Shown: piece after piece, positions 8,773-19,142 of the stretch
How the letters are laid out: the number at the start of each line of letters is the position of its first letter
Position numbering within the stretch: the stretch's first letter is position 1
DNA from: Spirochaetaceae bacterium
GTDB taxonomy: Bacteria; Spirochaetota; Spirochaetia; DSM-27196; SKKC01
Reading direction: 5' to 3'
Assembly (NCBI GenBank): GCA_007128315.1
Contig: SKXQ01000019.1
Coordinates: 1-64,000 of the forward strand
DNA length: 64,000 nt
Notes under the pieces: model-generated
Told to the model about the DNA's origin: nothing
Database searches by the model: none
The model's input: the letters and a program-made list of their open reading frames with translations, nothing else
Translations under genes and position numbers: made by a program

Positions 8773-10791
8773 ATGGTAAAAGAAGGACGATCACGGACGG
8801 TCATCGAAGATGTTCACCCCTGTGTCGACGGTGGTCGCTACGCAGCGAAGCATGTAGCCGGACGTCCCCTGTCGGTGCGGGCGAATGTGTTTTGTGACGG
8901 TCACGATCTGGTTGCGGCTGAGCTCGCATATCGCCGCATTGAGCCTGAGAAAGACGCAAAGTATCACACCCTCGCGATGACGCCCGGCGCCAACGATCTG
9001 TGCGCGGCATCGTTTATTCCGGAGGAAAGCGGGCTCTGGGAGTTTACGATCAGCTCGTGGGTTGACCACCCAGCAACGCTGTGCCGGGCGATCAGCAGGA
9101 AGCACGCTGCGGCGGTCGACTACACACTTGACGCACACGAGCTCGCGGAACTCTGTGGAACAGCCGCTTCCAGGGCTCCCGGCAGCAAGGGGAACGAGGC
9201 AAAGGCTGCGAAGCGTGTTCTCACGGAGGCTCAGAGTGTTTTCGGAGCCTGCGCTCCGAATCAGCCATCGGACGAAGCGGCACGACTCGCGGGCGACGGT
9301 AAACTGGCCGACGCGCTTTTCGCGTATGCACCGCGACGGTGGCCGACACAGCTGACGAAAGCTCTGCAGGTCAGGGTTGACCGGCAGAGAGCCGGTTTCA
9401 GCGCCTGGTACGAGCTGTTTCCCCGTTCCACCGGAGCGGGTACGCGGCATGGTACCTTCCTGACCGTGATCGAACGCCTCCCGTATATTCGTGATCTCGG
9501 ATTCGACATTGTCTACTTTCCTCCTGTGCACCCGATCGGGACAATGCACCGAAAAGGACGCAACAACTCACTTCACCCCGGCCCGGACGACCCTGGCTCA
9601 CCATGGGCAATAGGCAGCAGTCTCGGGGGGCACACATCGGTCCATCCTGAGCTCGGCACTATCGACGATTTCAACGAACTCGTCGATGCGGTCCGGGCCC
9701 ACGGTATGGAGACAGCGCTCGACATTGCGTTCCAGTGCGCACCCGACCACCCCTGGGTTACCGAACACCCCGAGTGGTTCAACATTCGACCCGACGGCTC
9801 CATCGCCTACGCAGAGAACCCGCCGAAGAAGTACGAAGATATCTATCCACTGAACTTTGAATCCGACGACTGGCAGGGACTCTGGCAGGCATTGCGGGAT
9901 GTATTCGTGTTCTGGATAGAGCGCGGAGTTCGGGTCTTTCGGGTTGACAATCCTCACACCAAGGCCTTTGCCTTCTGGGAGTGGTGTATTGCCGACCTCA
10001 AGGCACAGTGGCCGGATCTGATTTTTCTGAGTGAGGCGTTTGCCCGGCCCAACGTGATGTACCAGTTGTCAAAACTCGGCTTTACCCACGGCTACACGTA
10101 CTTTACCTGGCGAACATCGCCCGCGGAGTTTCGCGACTACATGACCGAACTCACCTCGCCGCCGGTTTCCGAGTTCTTTCGGCCGAACTTCTGGCCCAAT
10201 ACTCCCGACATCCTGCACGAGGTACTGCAGACCGGCGGGCGCCCTGCCTTTATCGCCCGGCTCGTTCTCGCGTCAACCTTGAGCTCGAACTACGGCATGT
10301 ATGGACCAGCGTACGAACTCCTCGAACACGTGCCCCGCGAGCCCGGCAGTGAAGAGTACCTCCACTCCGAGAAGTATGAGATCCGCAACTGGGATCTGAA
10401 CGCTCCGCACTCGATACGGGATATCGTCGCGGTCATCAACAGGCTTCGTCGACACCATCCGGCGCTACAACGTAACGACGGACTGGTGTTCCATGCCTGC
10501 GATAACCCTGACCTCTTGTGTTACTCGAAGATTGACCGGGAACGCGGCGACCTCGTCTTCGTGGTAGTCAACTTCGACTTCGCGAACACGCAAGGGGGCT
10601 GGGTCGAGTTTTCCCCTGCCGCGTTCGATCTCGGACCGGTGGGACCAGTCGGACTGAAGGACGCCATGACGCAGGACGAGTATATCTGGCGCGAACGATG
10701 GAACTTCGTCATGCTCGACCCGAACAAAATGCCCGTACACGTATTCACCACGAATATACCAGGCTTCACACGCATAAGGACTACGCAATGA
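8773..10791 (+). CDS. glgE: Alpha-1,4-glucan:maltose-1-phosphate maltosyltransferase
   Basis: [21 protein letters not shown]...[24 protein letters not shown]...[12 protein letters not shown]...[12 protein letters not shown]13_3 GlgE signatures. Confidence 0.93.
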   Translation: MVKEGRSRTVIEDVHPCVDGGRYAAKHVAGRPLSVRANVFCDGHDLVAAELAYRRIEPEKDAKYHTLAMTPGANDLCAASFIPEESGLWEFTISSWVDHPATLCRAISRKHAAAVDYTLDAHELAELCGTAASRAPGSKGNEAKAAKRVLTEAQSVFGACAPNQPSDEAARLAGDGKLADALFAYAPRRWPTQLTKALQVRVDRQRAGFSAWYELFPRSTGAGTRHGTFLTVIERLPYIRDLGFDIVYFPPVHPIGTMHRKGRNNSLHPGPDDPGSPWAIGSSLGGHTSVHPELGTIDDFNELVDAVRAHGMETALDIAFQCAPDHPWVTEHPEWFNIRPDGSIAYAENPPKKYEDIYPLNFESDDWQGLWQALRDVFVFWIERGVRVFRVDNPHTKAFAFWEWCIADLKAQWPDLIFLSEAFARPNVMYQLSKLGFTHGYTYFTWRTSPAEFRDYMTELTSPPVSEFFRPNFWPNTPDILHEVLQTGGRPAFIARLVLASTLSSNYGMYGPAYELLEHVPREPGSEEYLHSEKYEIRNWDLNAPHSIRDIVAVINRLRRHHPALQRNDGLVFHACDNPDLLCYSKIDRERGDLVFVVVNFDFANTQGGWVEFSPAAFDLGPVGPVGLKDAMTQDEYIWRERWNFVMLDPNKMPVHVFTTNIPGFTRIRTTQ

Positions 10792-13700
10792 ATCGACCCG
10801 CAGACTGGTACAAGGATGCCGTTATATATGAGCTGCACGTACGATCGTTCGCCGACTCTACCGGAGACGGCATGGGAGACTTCAAGGGGCTGACGGGGAA
10901 ACTCGATTACCTTGCCGACCTCGGGGTAACAGCACTCTGGCTCCTTCCCTTCTATCCCTCGCCATGGTTTGATGACGGCTACGACATAAGCGATTACACC
11001 CAGGTTCATACCGCCTATGGAACGCTGCAGGATTTCAAGCGCTTACTGAAAGAAGCACACGCTCGTGACATGCAGGTCATTACCGAGCTCGTCATTAACC
11101 ACACCTCCAATCAGCACCCCTGGTTCGACCGTGCACGCCGTGCAAAACCGGGCAGTAAGTTTCGCGACTATTACGTGTGGAGTGATACACCGGACCTCTA
11201 CGCGGACGCGCGAATCATTTTCAAGGATACCGAAACAAGCAACTGGGCGTGGGATCCGGTGGCGAAAGCCTACTACTGGCACCGCTTCTACTCAAATCAG
11301 CCCGACCTTAATTTCGAAAACATCGAAGTACAGAATGCTGTGCTGAAGGTTCTGGATTTCTGGTTCAAGATGGGAGTTGACGGACTTCGCCTCGACGCGG
11401 TCCCGTACCTTTTCGAGCGCGAAGGCACAAACTGCGAGAACCTCCCGGAAACCCATGAGTTCCTTCGAAAGATGCGTTCCCACGTCGACACGAACCACCC
11501 GGGGTGCATGCTGCTCGCCGAAGCAAACCAGTGGCCCGAGGACTCGGTCAAGTACTTCGGGGATAATGATGAGTGCCACATGTGCTTTCATTTCCCCCTG
11601 ATGCCGCGCCTGTTCATGGGAGTAAAGCGCGAAGACCGTTTCCCCATCATCGACATCCTCGAACAGACTCCGGACATACCGCCATCCGCCCAGTGGGGTA
11701 TTTTCCTGCGCAACCACGACGAACTTACCCTTGAAATGGTGACCGACGAAGAGCGGGACTACATGTATCAGGTCTACGCACGGGATCCGCGACAGCGTCT
11801 GAACGTCGGTATCAGGCGCAGGCTCGCCCCTCTGCTCGACAACGACCGGCGACTTATGGAACTGCTGAACGTGCTTCTCATGTCGCTGCCGGGAACTCCG
11901 GTGCTGTACTATGGTGATGAGATCGGTATGGGCGACAACGTCTACCTCGGAGACAGAGACGGTGTGCGCACACCTATGCAGTGGACACCGGACCGGAACG
12001 CGGGTTTCTCCGCGGCAAACCCGCAGAAACTGTACCTGCCGGTCAACATCGATCCCGAGTATCACTACGAAAGCATTAACGTGGCCACGCAGCAGGAGAA
12101 CCCGAGTTCTCTGCTCTGGTGGACAAAGCGGTTACTGGCAACCCGCAAGCGCTATCGAGCATTCAGCCGCGGCAAGCTCACCTTCGTCCCGTCGAGCAAC
12201 ACCCACGTCCTGAGTTATCTGCGCGAAACCGATGACGAAAAGATACTTTGTGTCGTTAACCTTTCACGCCACGTGCAGATGGTCGATCTCGATCTCCGGG
12301 AGCACGCCGGCCATCAGCTGCGCGAGGTCTTTGGACAGAACGAGTTCAATCGTATTCCTGATGATGACTTCGTTCTGACCATAGGCGGGTACGACTACTT
12401 CTGGTTTGAGCTTGTCCCTCCTGTGGATCACCGCGGTTCGGGGAGCGACGGCGACAGGGTTCTGACCGTCGCGAAAGGCGACTGGAAACGCATGAGCCAG
12501 AAACTGCTCGATGATCTCGGCACCACGGTCCTGCCGGCATTTGTTGAGACCTGTCGATGGTTTCGCAGCAAGAGCCGGAAAGTACGCCGCACCAGAATCA
12601 GCGATTGCATGGCGCTCGGAGAGGACCGTGTCTGCATACTCACGTATGAGTACGCAGACCGCGACGCCGAACATTATCAGTTACCGATTGCGGTCGCTAC
12701 AGGAGAGGAGGCCGACGAGCTCGACGGCCGGGCTCCGGAGTCGATTATCTGCCCGATTCAGTACGGCGGTGCCGACGGGTACCTCTACGATGCCACATTC
12801 TCCCCCGCATTCCGCAGCGCGCTGCTCGAGCTGCTGCTGCGTAAGCGTAAACTGAAAAGCGCGAGCGGGGAGTTCGCAGGCATTACCGCCGGCCGGAGCC
12901 GTTCCCCGGAAGACGGCCTGCGCGAAAGCAAGGTCCTCGGGGTCGAGCAGTCGAATACGTCCATAATCTACGGAAACAGCCTGTTTCTGAAGCTGTACCG
13001 GAAACTGGAACCCGGTGAGAATCCGGACGTCGAACTCATACGCAAGCTCAGCGCACCCGTTGGCGCGCATGGGCTCGTACCGACCTACCGGGGACACCTC
13101 ACGTATCAATGGTCCGGAAAGCAGGGCGGAAGCTCTGCCGCTGGACTCATGGTAGATTTCGTCGCGAATGAGGGCGACGCCTGGGCGTTTACCCGCGGCG
13201 CAGTAGACCGCTACCTGGAGTTCATGCTGAGTTCGTCGATCCCACCGGAACAGGCCGCACCAAAGCAGAAGAGTATATTCGACTCAGTAGACGATCATCT
13301 GACCCATCCGTTCATCGACGCGATCGACGGATACTTTCTGGAGATGATTCGAACCCTCGGACGCCAGAGCGCCGAGCTTCACGTCGCACTCGGCAACATC
13401 GGTAACGACGTACAGTCAGCGCCCGAACCGTTCAGCCTCCTCTATCAGCGCGGGATGTATCAGAGCTCGCGCGCGCTGCTGAAACAGGTGTTGCAGCGCG
13501 TCAGAAAGACCATCAAAAAGGTCGACAATGAATCGGCCGCGCATCTTGAGTTCATCCTTGCGAGTGAAGAAGCGATCGTTGACCGCCTCAGCCGCATCCG
13601 CGACCACAAAATCGACGCAAAGAAAACCCGTATACACGGCGACTATCATCTCGGACAGGTACTGTTCACCGGTCGTGACTTCGTAGTCATAGACATGGAA

Positions 13701-14069
13701 GGCGAGCCGGCGCGGCCGATATCCGAACGCCGACTCAAGTTTTCTCCCTTCCGGGATGTTGCTGGTATGCTTCGAAGCTTCCACTACGCGATCTGGGCGG
13801 GCTATCTCGGAAACAGCGGCCTGAGCGAACAGGAAGAACTGCATCAGTGGCTCGAGCCCTGGTATCTGGCTACATCGAGCGTATATCTGCAGTCCTACTT
13901 CGAGGCCATCGGAGACAGCGATCTGGTACCCCGGGACGGACAGGACCGGCGGGTGCTTCTGGAGCTCTTTCTGCTCGAGAAGGCGATCTATGAGCTCGGG
14001 TACGAACTGGACAACAGGCCCGACTGGCTGCGAATCCCTCTCGAGGGTATACGCTACATTATCGGGTAG
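10788..14069 (+). CDS. treS: Trehalose synthase / maltokinase fusion (TreS-Mak)
   Basis: N-term [62 protein letters not shown] (GH13 TreS); C-term [49 protein letters not shown] (maltokinase). Start set to ATG at 10788 (ATGA overlap with glgE) rather than the track start at 10698. Confidence 0.93.
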   Translation: MNRPADWYKDAVIYELHVRSFADSTGDGMGDFKGLTGKLDYLADLGVTALWLLPFYPSPWFDDGYDISDYTQVHTAYGTLQDFKRLLKEAHARDMQVITELVINHTSNQHPWFDRARRAKPGSKFRDYYVWSDTPDLYADARIIFKDTETSNWAWDPVAKAYYWHRFYSNQPDLNFENIEVQNAVLKVLDFWFKMGVDGLRLDAVPYLFEREGTNCENLPETHEFLRKMRSHVDTNHPGCMLLAEANQWPEDSVKYFGDNDECHMCFHFPLMPRLFMGVKREDRFPIIDILEQTPDIPPSAQWGIFLRNHDELTLEMVTDEERDYMYQVYARDPRQRLNVGIRRRLAPLLDNDRRLMELLNVLLMSLPGTPVLYYGDEIGMGDNVYLGDRDGVRTPMQWTPDRNAGFSAANPQKLYLPVNIDPEYHYESINVATQQENPSSLLWWTKRLLATRKRYRAFSRGKLTFVPSSNTHVLSYLRETDDEKILCVVNLSRHVQMVDLDLREHAGHQLREVFGQNEFNRIPDDDFVLTIGGYDYFWFELVPPVDHRGSGSDGDRVLTVAKGDWKRMSQKLLDDLGTTVLPAFVETCRWFRSKSRKVRRTRISDCMALGEDRVCILTYEYADRDAEHYQLPIAVATGEEADELDGRAPESIICPIQYGGADGYLYDATFSPAFRSALLELLLRKRKLKSASGEFAGITAGRSRSPEDGLRESKVLGVEQSNTSIIYGNSLFLKLYRKLEPGENPDVELIRKLSAPVGAHGLVPTYRGHLTYQWSGKQGGSSAAGLMVDFVANEGDAWAFTRGAVDRYLEFMLSSSIPPEQAAPKQKSIFDSVDDHLTHPFIDAIDGYFLEMIRTLGRQSAELHVALGNIGNDVQSAPEPFSLLYQRGMYQSSRALLKQVLQRVRKTIKKVDNESAAHLEFILASEEAIVDRLSRIRDHKIDAKKTRIHGDYHLGQVLFTGRDFVVIDMEGEPARPISERRLKFSPFRDVAGMLRSFHYAIWAGYLGNSGLSEQEELHQWLEPWYLATSSVYLQSYFEAIGDSDLVPRDGQDRRVLLELFLLEKAIYELGYELDNRPDWLRIPLEGIRYIIG

Positions 14070-14098
14070 ACCGTGATCCCAGGGGAGGCGGAGTCGCA

Positions 14099-15946
14099 AT
14101 GACAACGGGAAGCACGTATCGACGAGGAACAGGCACCGCCTTTCGCGTCTGGGCCCCGTTGAAACAGACAGTGGAACTGAGGATCGTTTCGCCCGGCGAG
14201 AAGATCTTTCCAATGGAGATGGACGAATCGGGCTACTGGGCCGTGACCGTCGCCGAAGCCGAACCGGGGTGGGAGTATTTCTACCGCCTCGAGGGCACAA
14301 CCGACCGCCCCGATCCGGCGAGTCGCCTGCAGCAGCGTGGCGTTCATGGTCCATCAACTCTTGTAGACCTCTCGCTCTTCGAACCGGATGATCCCCGCTA
14401 CACGCCGGTACCCTTTCCCGACCACGTGATCTATGAGCTGCACGTCGGTGCCTTCACCGCAGACGGAACCCTGCAGGCCGCAGCCGGGCGTCTGGACTAC
14501 CTCGCGGAACTCGGCGTCACGGCGGTCGAGCTCATGCCGCTCGCCCATTTTCCGGGAAACCGGAACTGGGGTTATGACGGTGTGTATCCCTACGCGGTGC
14601 ACACGGCATACGGCGGTCCGGCTGGCCTCGCCGGTTTTGTCGCGGAGGCGCACCGACGTGGAATCGCGGTGATACTCGATGTTGTATACAACCATCTCGG
14701 ACCCGAAGGAAACTACCTCAGCGACTTCGGTCCCTACCTCTCGGCTCAATACGAGACCCCGTGGGGAAAGGCTCTTAATTTCGACGGACCATACAGCGAC
14801 GAGGTCCGCCGATTCTTCCTCGAGAATATGCGGCAGTGGTTTGAAGTCTTCCACATTGACGGCCTGCGCCTCGATGCCGTTCATGCGATGCTCGACACGA
14901 GCGCAAACCCGATTCTCGCCGAGATGAGCGAGCTCGCCGAAGGCATCAGTCTGCGAACCGGAAAAAACCGCTTCCTGATTGCCGAATCACTCATGAACGA
15001 CAGCCGGGTCATCCGGTCACGCAGCGAAGGAGGGCTCGGAATGACCGCCGAATGGCTTGACGATCTGCACCATGCGCTTCATGCCCGCGTGACCGGCGAA
15101 CGCTCAGGCTATTACGCTGACTTCGGTGATAGCGAAATGGTCGAAGCATCGCTGTCTCAGGCTTACGCGTTATCCCGGCGATACTCCCGGTACTGGCGGC
15201 GTACCTTCGGTAACTCTGCGCTCGATTGTGCCCCCGAGCAGTTCGTGAGTTACATACAGAACCACGACCAGATCGGTAATCGCGCCGACGGCGCCCGAAT
15301 CGCATCTCTTGTTTCCTTTGAAGCGCAGAAAATGCTCGCTGCGGTCATCCTGCTTGGGCCATTCGTCCCCATGCTCTTCATGGGAGAGGAGTACGGCGAG
15401 ACGGCACCATTCGAGTACTTTGTCAGTCACTCCGACCCTGATCTCGTTACTGCGGTCCGCGAAGGCCGACTCACGATGTTTGGCGACTCGCACGGTGGAC
15501 ACGCACCCGCTGATCCGCAGGCACCACCGACCTACGCAGCGAGCTGTATCAGACCGGAAGAAGCGGATTCTCAGCAGCAGAAAGCGCTCCTGAAACTTTA
15601 CCGGCAGCTGATCAGCCTGCGCCGCGACCTGCGCTCCCGCGAACGGGATGATCCGATTCCACAGGGGTTCCGCCCGGGTCTGCACAGCGCATACAGCGTA
15701 GAGCGGAACGACGATATTATCGCCGTAAGCACGCGCACCCGTGCCGGCCTCATCATCATTCTTATTAACCTCGGCGAACACGATGCGACCGCAGAGTTTG
15801 CTTCCGGGCACCTGTCTTTTCACTGCCTGCTCGATACGTCCGCTGTCGACTGGGCTGGTCCCGGGCAGGCGAACCCACCGTATATATCCGGGGAAACAGC
15901 GATTCGTGTTCGGGCGCAAAGCGTGATACTGTTGTCTCAGGAATAG
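14099..15946 (+). CDS. treZ: Malto-oligosyltrehalose trehalohydrolase
   Basis: AFRVWAPLKQTVELR...HVIYELHVGAFTADGTLQAAAGRLDYLAELGVTAVELMPLAHFPGNRNWGYDGVYPYAVHTAYGGP...VYNHLGPEGNYL...[13 protein letters not shown]. Confidence 0.9.
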   Translation: MTTGSTYRRGTGTAFRVWAPLKQTVELRIVSPGEKIFPMEMDESGYWAVTVAEAEPGWEYFYRLEGTTDRPDPASRLQQRGVHGPSTLVDLSLFEPDDPRYTPVPFPDHVIYELHVGAFTADGTLQAAAGRLDYLAELGVTAVELMPLAHFPGNRNWGYDGVYPYAVHTAYGGPAGLAGFVAEAHRRGIAVILDVVYNHLGPEGNYLSDFGPYLSAQYETPWGKALNFDGPYSDEVRRFFLENMRQWFEVFHIDGLRLDAVHAMLDTSANPILAEMSELAEGISLRTGKNRFLIAESLMNDSRVIRSRSEGGLGMTAEWLDDLHHALHARVTGERSGYYADFGDSEMVEASLSQAYALSRRYSRYWRRTFGNSALDCAPEQFVSYIQNHDQIGNRADGARIASLVSFEAQKMLAAVILLGPFVPMLFMGEEYGETAPFEYFVSHSDPDLVTAVREGRLTMFGDSHGGHAPADPQAPPTYAASCIRPEEADSQQQKALLKLYRQLISLRRDLRSRERDDPIPQGFRPGLHSAYSVERNDDIIAVSTRTRAGLIIILINLGEHDATAEFASGHLSFHCLLDTSAVDWAGPGQANPPYISGETAIRVRAQSVILLSQE

Positions 15947-15947
15947 G

Positions 15948-18389
15948 ATGAAACGTTACATTTGCATACACGGCCACTTCTATCAGCCGCCGCGTGAGAA
16001 CGCGTGGCTCGAAGAGGTCGAGCTTCAGGAGTCCGCCACTCCCTATCACGACTGGAACGACCGCATAAACGCCGAGTGCTACGGGGCAAACGCTTTCGCG
16101 CGGCTCCTCGGCGAAGATGGAACAATACGCGGCATCGTCAACAACTATGCCTGGATCAGCTTCAACTTCGGCCCGACGCTGCTGAGCTGGATGGAACGGC
16201 ACCAGCCTGCAACCTACGAGGCGATACTGGATGCGGACCGGATAAGCATGCAGAACTTCGAAGGCCACGGTTCGGCCATGGCTCAGGTGTATAATCACAT
16301 CATAATGCCACTGGCAGACCGGAAGGACAAAGTCACTCAGGTCAGATGGGGTATACGGGATTTCGAGCACCGTTTCGGTCGATTTCCGGAGGGCATGTGG
16401 CTCGCCGAGACAGCAGCAGATACCGAGACGCTCGAGGTTCTCGCAGAACACGACATTCGGTTCACCGTTCTAAGCCCCTATCAGGCAGCACGCGTCCGCG
16501 ACCCGAAAGAAGCGAAATGGACCGACGTTCACGGAGGACGCATAGACCCCCGCGTCGCGTACCGGTGTAATCTCCCTTCGGGACGGAGCATAGACCTGTT
16601 TTTTTATGATGGTCCCGTATCGCAGGAAATCGCGTTCGGCGACCTTCTCCACAACGGAGAAAACCTGTCCCGGAGGTTGCTCGGGTTACTGCCCGAACAG
16701 TCCGACGCCGAAGGCGGGACCATTGCTCACATAGCGACCGACGGAGAGACCTACGGTCACCACCACCGCAACGGCGAGATGGCACTTGCGTTCTGCATCG
16801 AACAGCTGCGACGTACAAACGACGTTGAAATCACGATCTATGGACAGTTTCTCGAACAGCACCCGCCCACCCGGGAAGTGGAGATCGTTGAGCGCTCAAG
16901 CTGGAGCTGCATACACGGTGTCGAACGCTGGCGGGCAGCCTGCGGGTGCAATTCGGGCGGTAACCCGCGGTGGCAGCAACAATGGAGAGCCCCGCTGAGG
17001 GAAGCGCTTGATATCGTGCGTGATCACCTGCGCCCCGTCTATGAGCAGAAAGCCTCCGTCGTGTTTCGTGATCCCTGGGAGGTCAGAAACCGCTACATCG
17101 AGTTCATGATGGACAGAAGCTCCGCAGGACTGAGACGCTTTCTCGCCAGCGAGGCTCCGGGGCTCGATCCGCGCTCCTACGAAGAAACCGTGACCCTGCT
17201 CGAGATGCAGCGAAACTGCCTGCTCATGTACACGAGTTGTGGCTGGTTCTTCGACGAGATATCAGGCATAGAAACCGTACAGATTCTGCAGTACGCCGCG
17301 CGTGCTCTGCAGCTCTGCCGTAAGATCAGCGGCACTGATCCGACAGCGCGATTTCTCGAGGTATTACGGCGTGCCCCGTCGAACGCACCTCAATATCCGA
17401 CCGGCGAATCCGTCTACCTGCACTACGTTGCCGACGAGTCGGTGGAGCTCGAACGCGTAGCGGTACATTACGCGGTTACGCATCTGTTCCAGATTGAAGA
17501 CGCGGGGTCAACCCTAAGCGGATTTGAGGTTTCCCCCGTCGAGATCGTCCGCGAGGAAGCTGGTCGCAACCGCTTTCTTGCCGGCGTTGTTCAGGTCCGA
17601 TCGCGTATCACGACTGAGGAACGTCGCATCGTGTTCGCGGTCCTGAGTCTCGGAGACCATAACCTGTTTGGAGGCGCCCTGAGCGAGAGCAATGTCGATG
17701 CCTGGGCCGAACATCGTACGCGCTTCCAGCGGCAGTTCCTCAATCATGAAACCCCGCGTCTGATCATCGAACTCGATTCGATGTTCGGATCGGATTCCCG
17801 CATTCTCGAACAGCTTTTCCTCGACGATCAGACGGTCGTCATCGCACAGATGCTCGAAACACCGCAAACGGCCCTGCACGAAGCGCACAGAAAACTCATA
17901 AATGAAAACTACGCAATGCTGCAGTCAGTTTCACGAATGGGCGGCAGGCTGCCCGAAGACCTTCACCATACCGTCAGGCGGGTTCTCACTCGCGATCTGA
18001 AAGGGGCATTCCAGGTGGAACGGCTCGACGTCGAGCGCATCGACAGCTGCGTGCAGGAGTTTCTTCGCTGGAGAATGCGCCCGCACGGAGAGGATTTCAG
18101 CCTGACGGTTTCGGACCGAATGAGTGTATTGATTGATGAGCTTGCGTCGGCTCCGGATGACGTTGCCGCCATGGACGCTCTTCTGTTTACCCTCGATCTT
18201 ATAAAGACGTTTTCCGTTGACATTGACCTCTCGGAGACGCAGAACCGGTTCTTTCTGCTGTGCCGTGCAAGCTTCGACGAAGGGCTGCTCTCGGACGCCG
18301 AATGGCCACTATCACTCATCTATCTCGGCGAGCGCCTGAACATTGACGCCGCCGCCGCGGTCAGAAGCAGTCGCTATCCCTTGAGCTGA
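15948..18389 (+). CDS. GH57 family protein with DUF3536 C-terminal region
   Basis: ICIHGHFYQPPRENAWLEEVELQESATPYHDWNDRINAECY; GMWLAETAAD; HIATDGETYGHHHRNGEMALAF. Confidence 0.88.
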   Translation: MKRYICIHGHFYQPPRENAWLEEVELQESATPYHDWNDRINAECYGANAFARLLGEDGTIRGIVNNYAWISFNFGPTLLSWMERHQPATYEAILDADRISMQNFEGHGSAMAQVYNHIIMPLADRKDKVTQVRWGIRDFEHRFGRFPEGMWLAETAADTETLEVLAEHDIRFTVLSPYQAARVRDPKEAKWTDVHGGRIDPRVAYRCNLPSGRSIDLFFYDGPVSQEIAFGDLLHNGENLSRRLLGLLPEQSDAEGGTIAHIATDGETYGHHHRNGEMALAFCIEQLRRTNDVEITIYGQFLEQHPPTREVEIVERSSWSCIHGVERWRAACGCNSGGNPRWQQQWRAPLREALDIVRDHLRPVYEQKASVVFRDPWEVRNRYIEFMMDRSSAGLRRFLASEAPGLDPRSYEETVTLLEMQRNCLLMYTSCGWFFDEISGIETVQILQYAARALQLCRKISGTDPTARFLEVLRRAPSNAPQYPTGESVYLHYVADESVELERVAVHYAVTHLFQIEDAGSTLSGFEVSPVEIVREEAGRNRFLAGVVQVRSRITTEERRIVFAVLSLGDHNLFGGALSESNVDAWAEHRTRFQRQFLNHETPRLIIELDSMFGSDSRILEQLFLDDQTVVIAQMLETPQTALHEAHRKLINENYAMLQSVSRMGGRLPEDLHHTVRRVLTRDLKGAFQVERLDVERIDSCVQEFLRWRMRPHGEDFSLTVSDRMSVLIDELASAPDDVAAMDALLFTLDLIKTFSVDIDLSETQNRFFLLCRASFDEGLLSDAEWPLSLIYLGERLNIDAAAAVRSSRYPLS

Positions 18390-18405
18390 AACATGACGTT
18401 CGGGC

Positions 18406-19077
18406 TCAACGCGACGCCACCGGACGAAGGTCCGGCCTTCCGTAGGCGGGAAGTTCGGCGATTCCGGTCCAGTCGTAGAGATTTTCGGGTGGATTCTCTT
18501 CGTAGGGGACGAAAACCAGTGCCGTCGAGTTCATGCAGTACCGGAGTCCCGTCGGTTCGGGACCGTCGGTAAACACATGCCCGAGATGTGCGCCGCTGAA
18601 ACTGTCTATGACTTCGATCCTGGTCGTCCAGAGACTCGAGTCTATTCGATGGTAGACCGCGTCGGGGCTGATCGGTCTGACATAGCTCGGCCATCCCGTA
18701 CCGGACTCGTACTTGTCCTCGCTTCGGAACAGGGGCTGGCCGCTCGCTGCCGAGTAGTAGATACCCGGTCGCCAGTGCCCATCGTAACGTCCGGTGAACG
18801 CGCGCTCGGTACGGTGCTGTATGAGCGTCGCAAACTGGTCCGCCTGCAGCCGCTCGCGCCACTGCTGTTCTGTGAGGCGTACAGGAAACTCATACACCGT
18901 CTGTTCGTCAAGAAGGATGGGTTCGGTCTCCCCGTTGTACCGGGGTACCGGGCCCGCTTCAGCCTCGTGCACGACCGCGCCAGCCCCCTCCCCTGCTCCT
19001 GAGGAGAATGCCTGCATGAGGCCGAAAAAACCGACGACGAGCACAACGAATATCACAGCGCGAAAATAGCCGTTCAT
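18406..19077 (-). CDS. msrB: Peptide-methionine (R)-S-oxide reductase, membrane-anchored
   Basis: YESGTGWPSYVRPI...GAHLGHVFTDGPEPTGLRYCMNSTALVFVPYE; N-terminal TM helix. Confidence 0.9.
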   Translation of the reverse strand: MNGYFRAVIFVVLVVGFFGLMQAFSSGAGEGAGAVVHEAEAGPVPRYNGETEPILLDEQTVYEFPVRLTEQQWRERLQADQFATLIQHRTERAFTGRYDGHWRPGIYYSAASGQPLFRSEDKYESGTGWPSYVRPISPDAVYHRIDSSLWTTRIEVIDSFSGAHLGHVFTDGPEPTGLRYCMNSTALVFVPYEENPPENLYDWTGIAELPAYGRPDLRPVASR

Positions 19078-19142
19078 ATGCAGAAGATATGTGCTTCTCC
19101 CCGCGCCGGCAAGAACATAATCCGCAAACGACGCGCCTGGCC

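Noticed and set aside
11292-12065. 257-aa minus ORF inside treS
   Set aside because: Shadow of TreS coding frame; no motifs.
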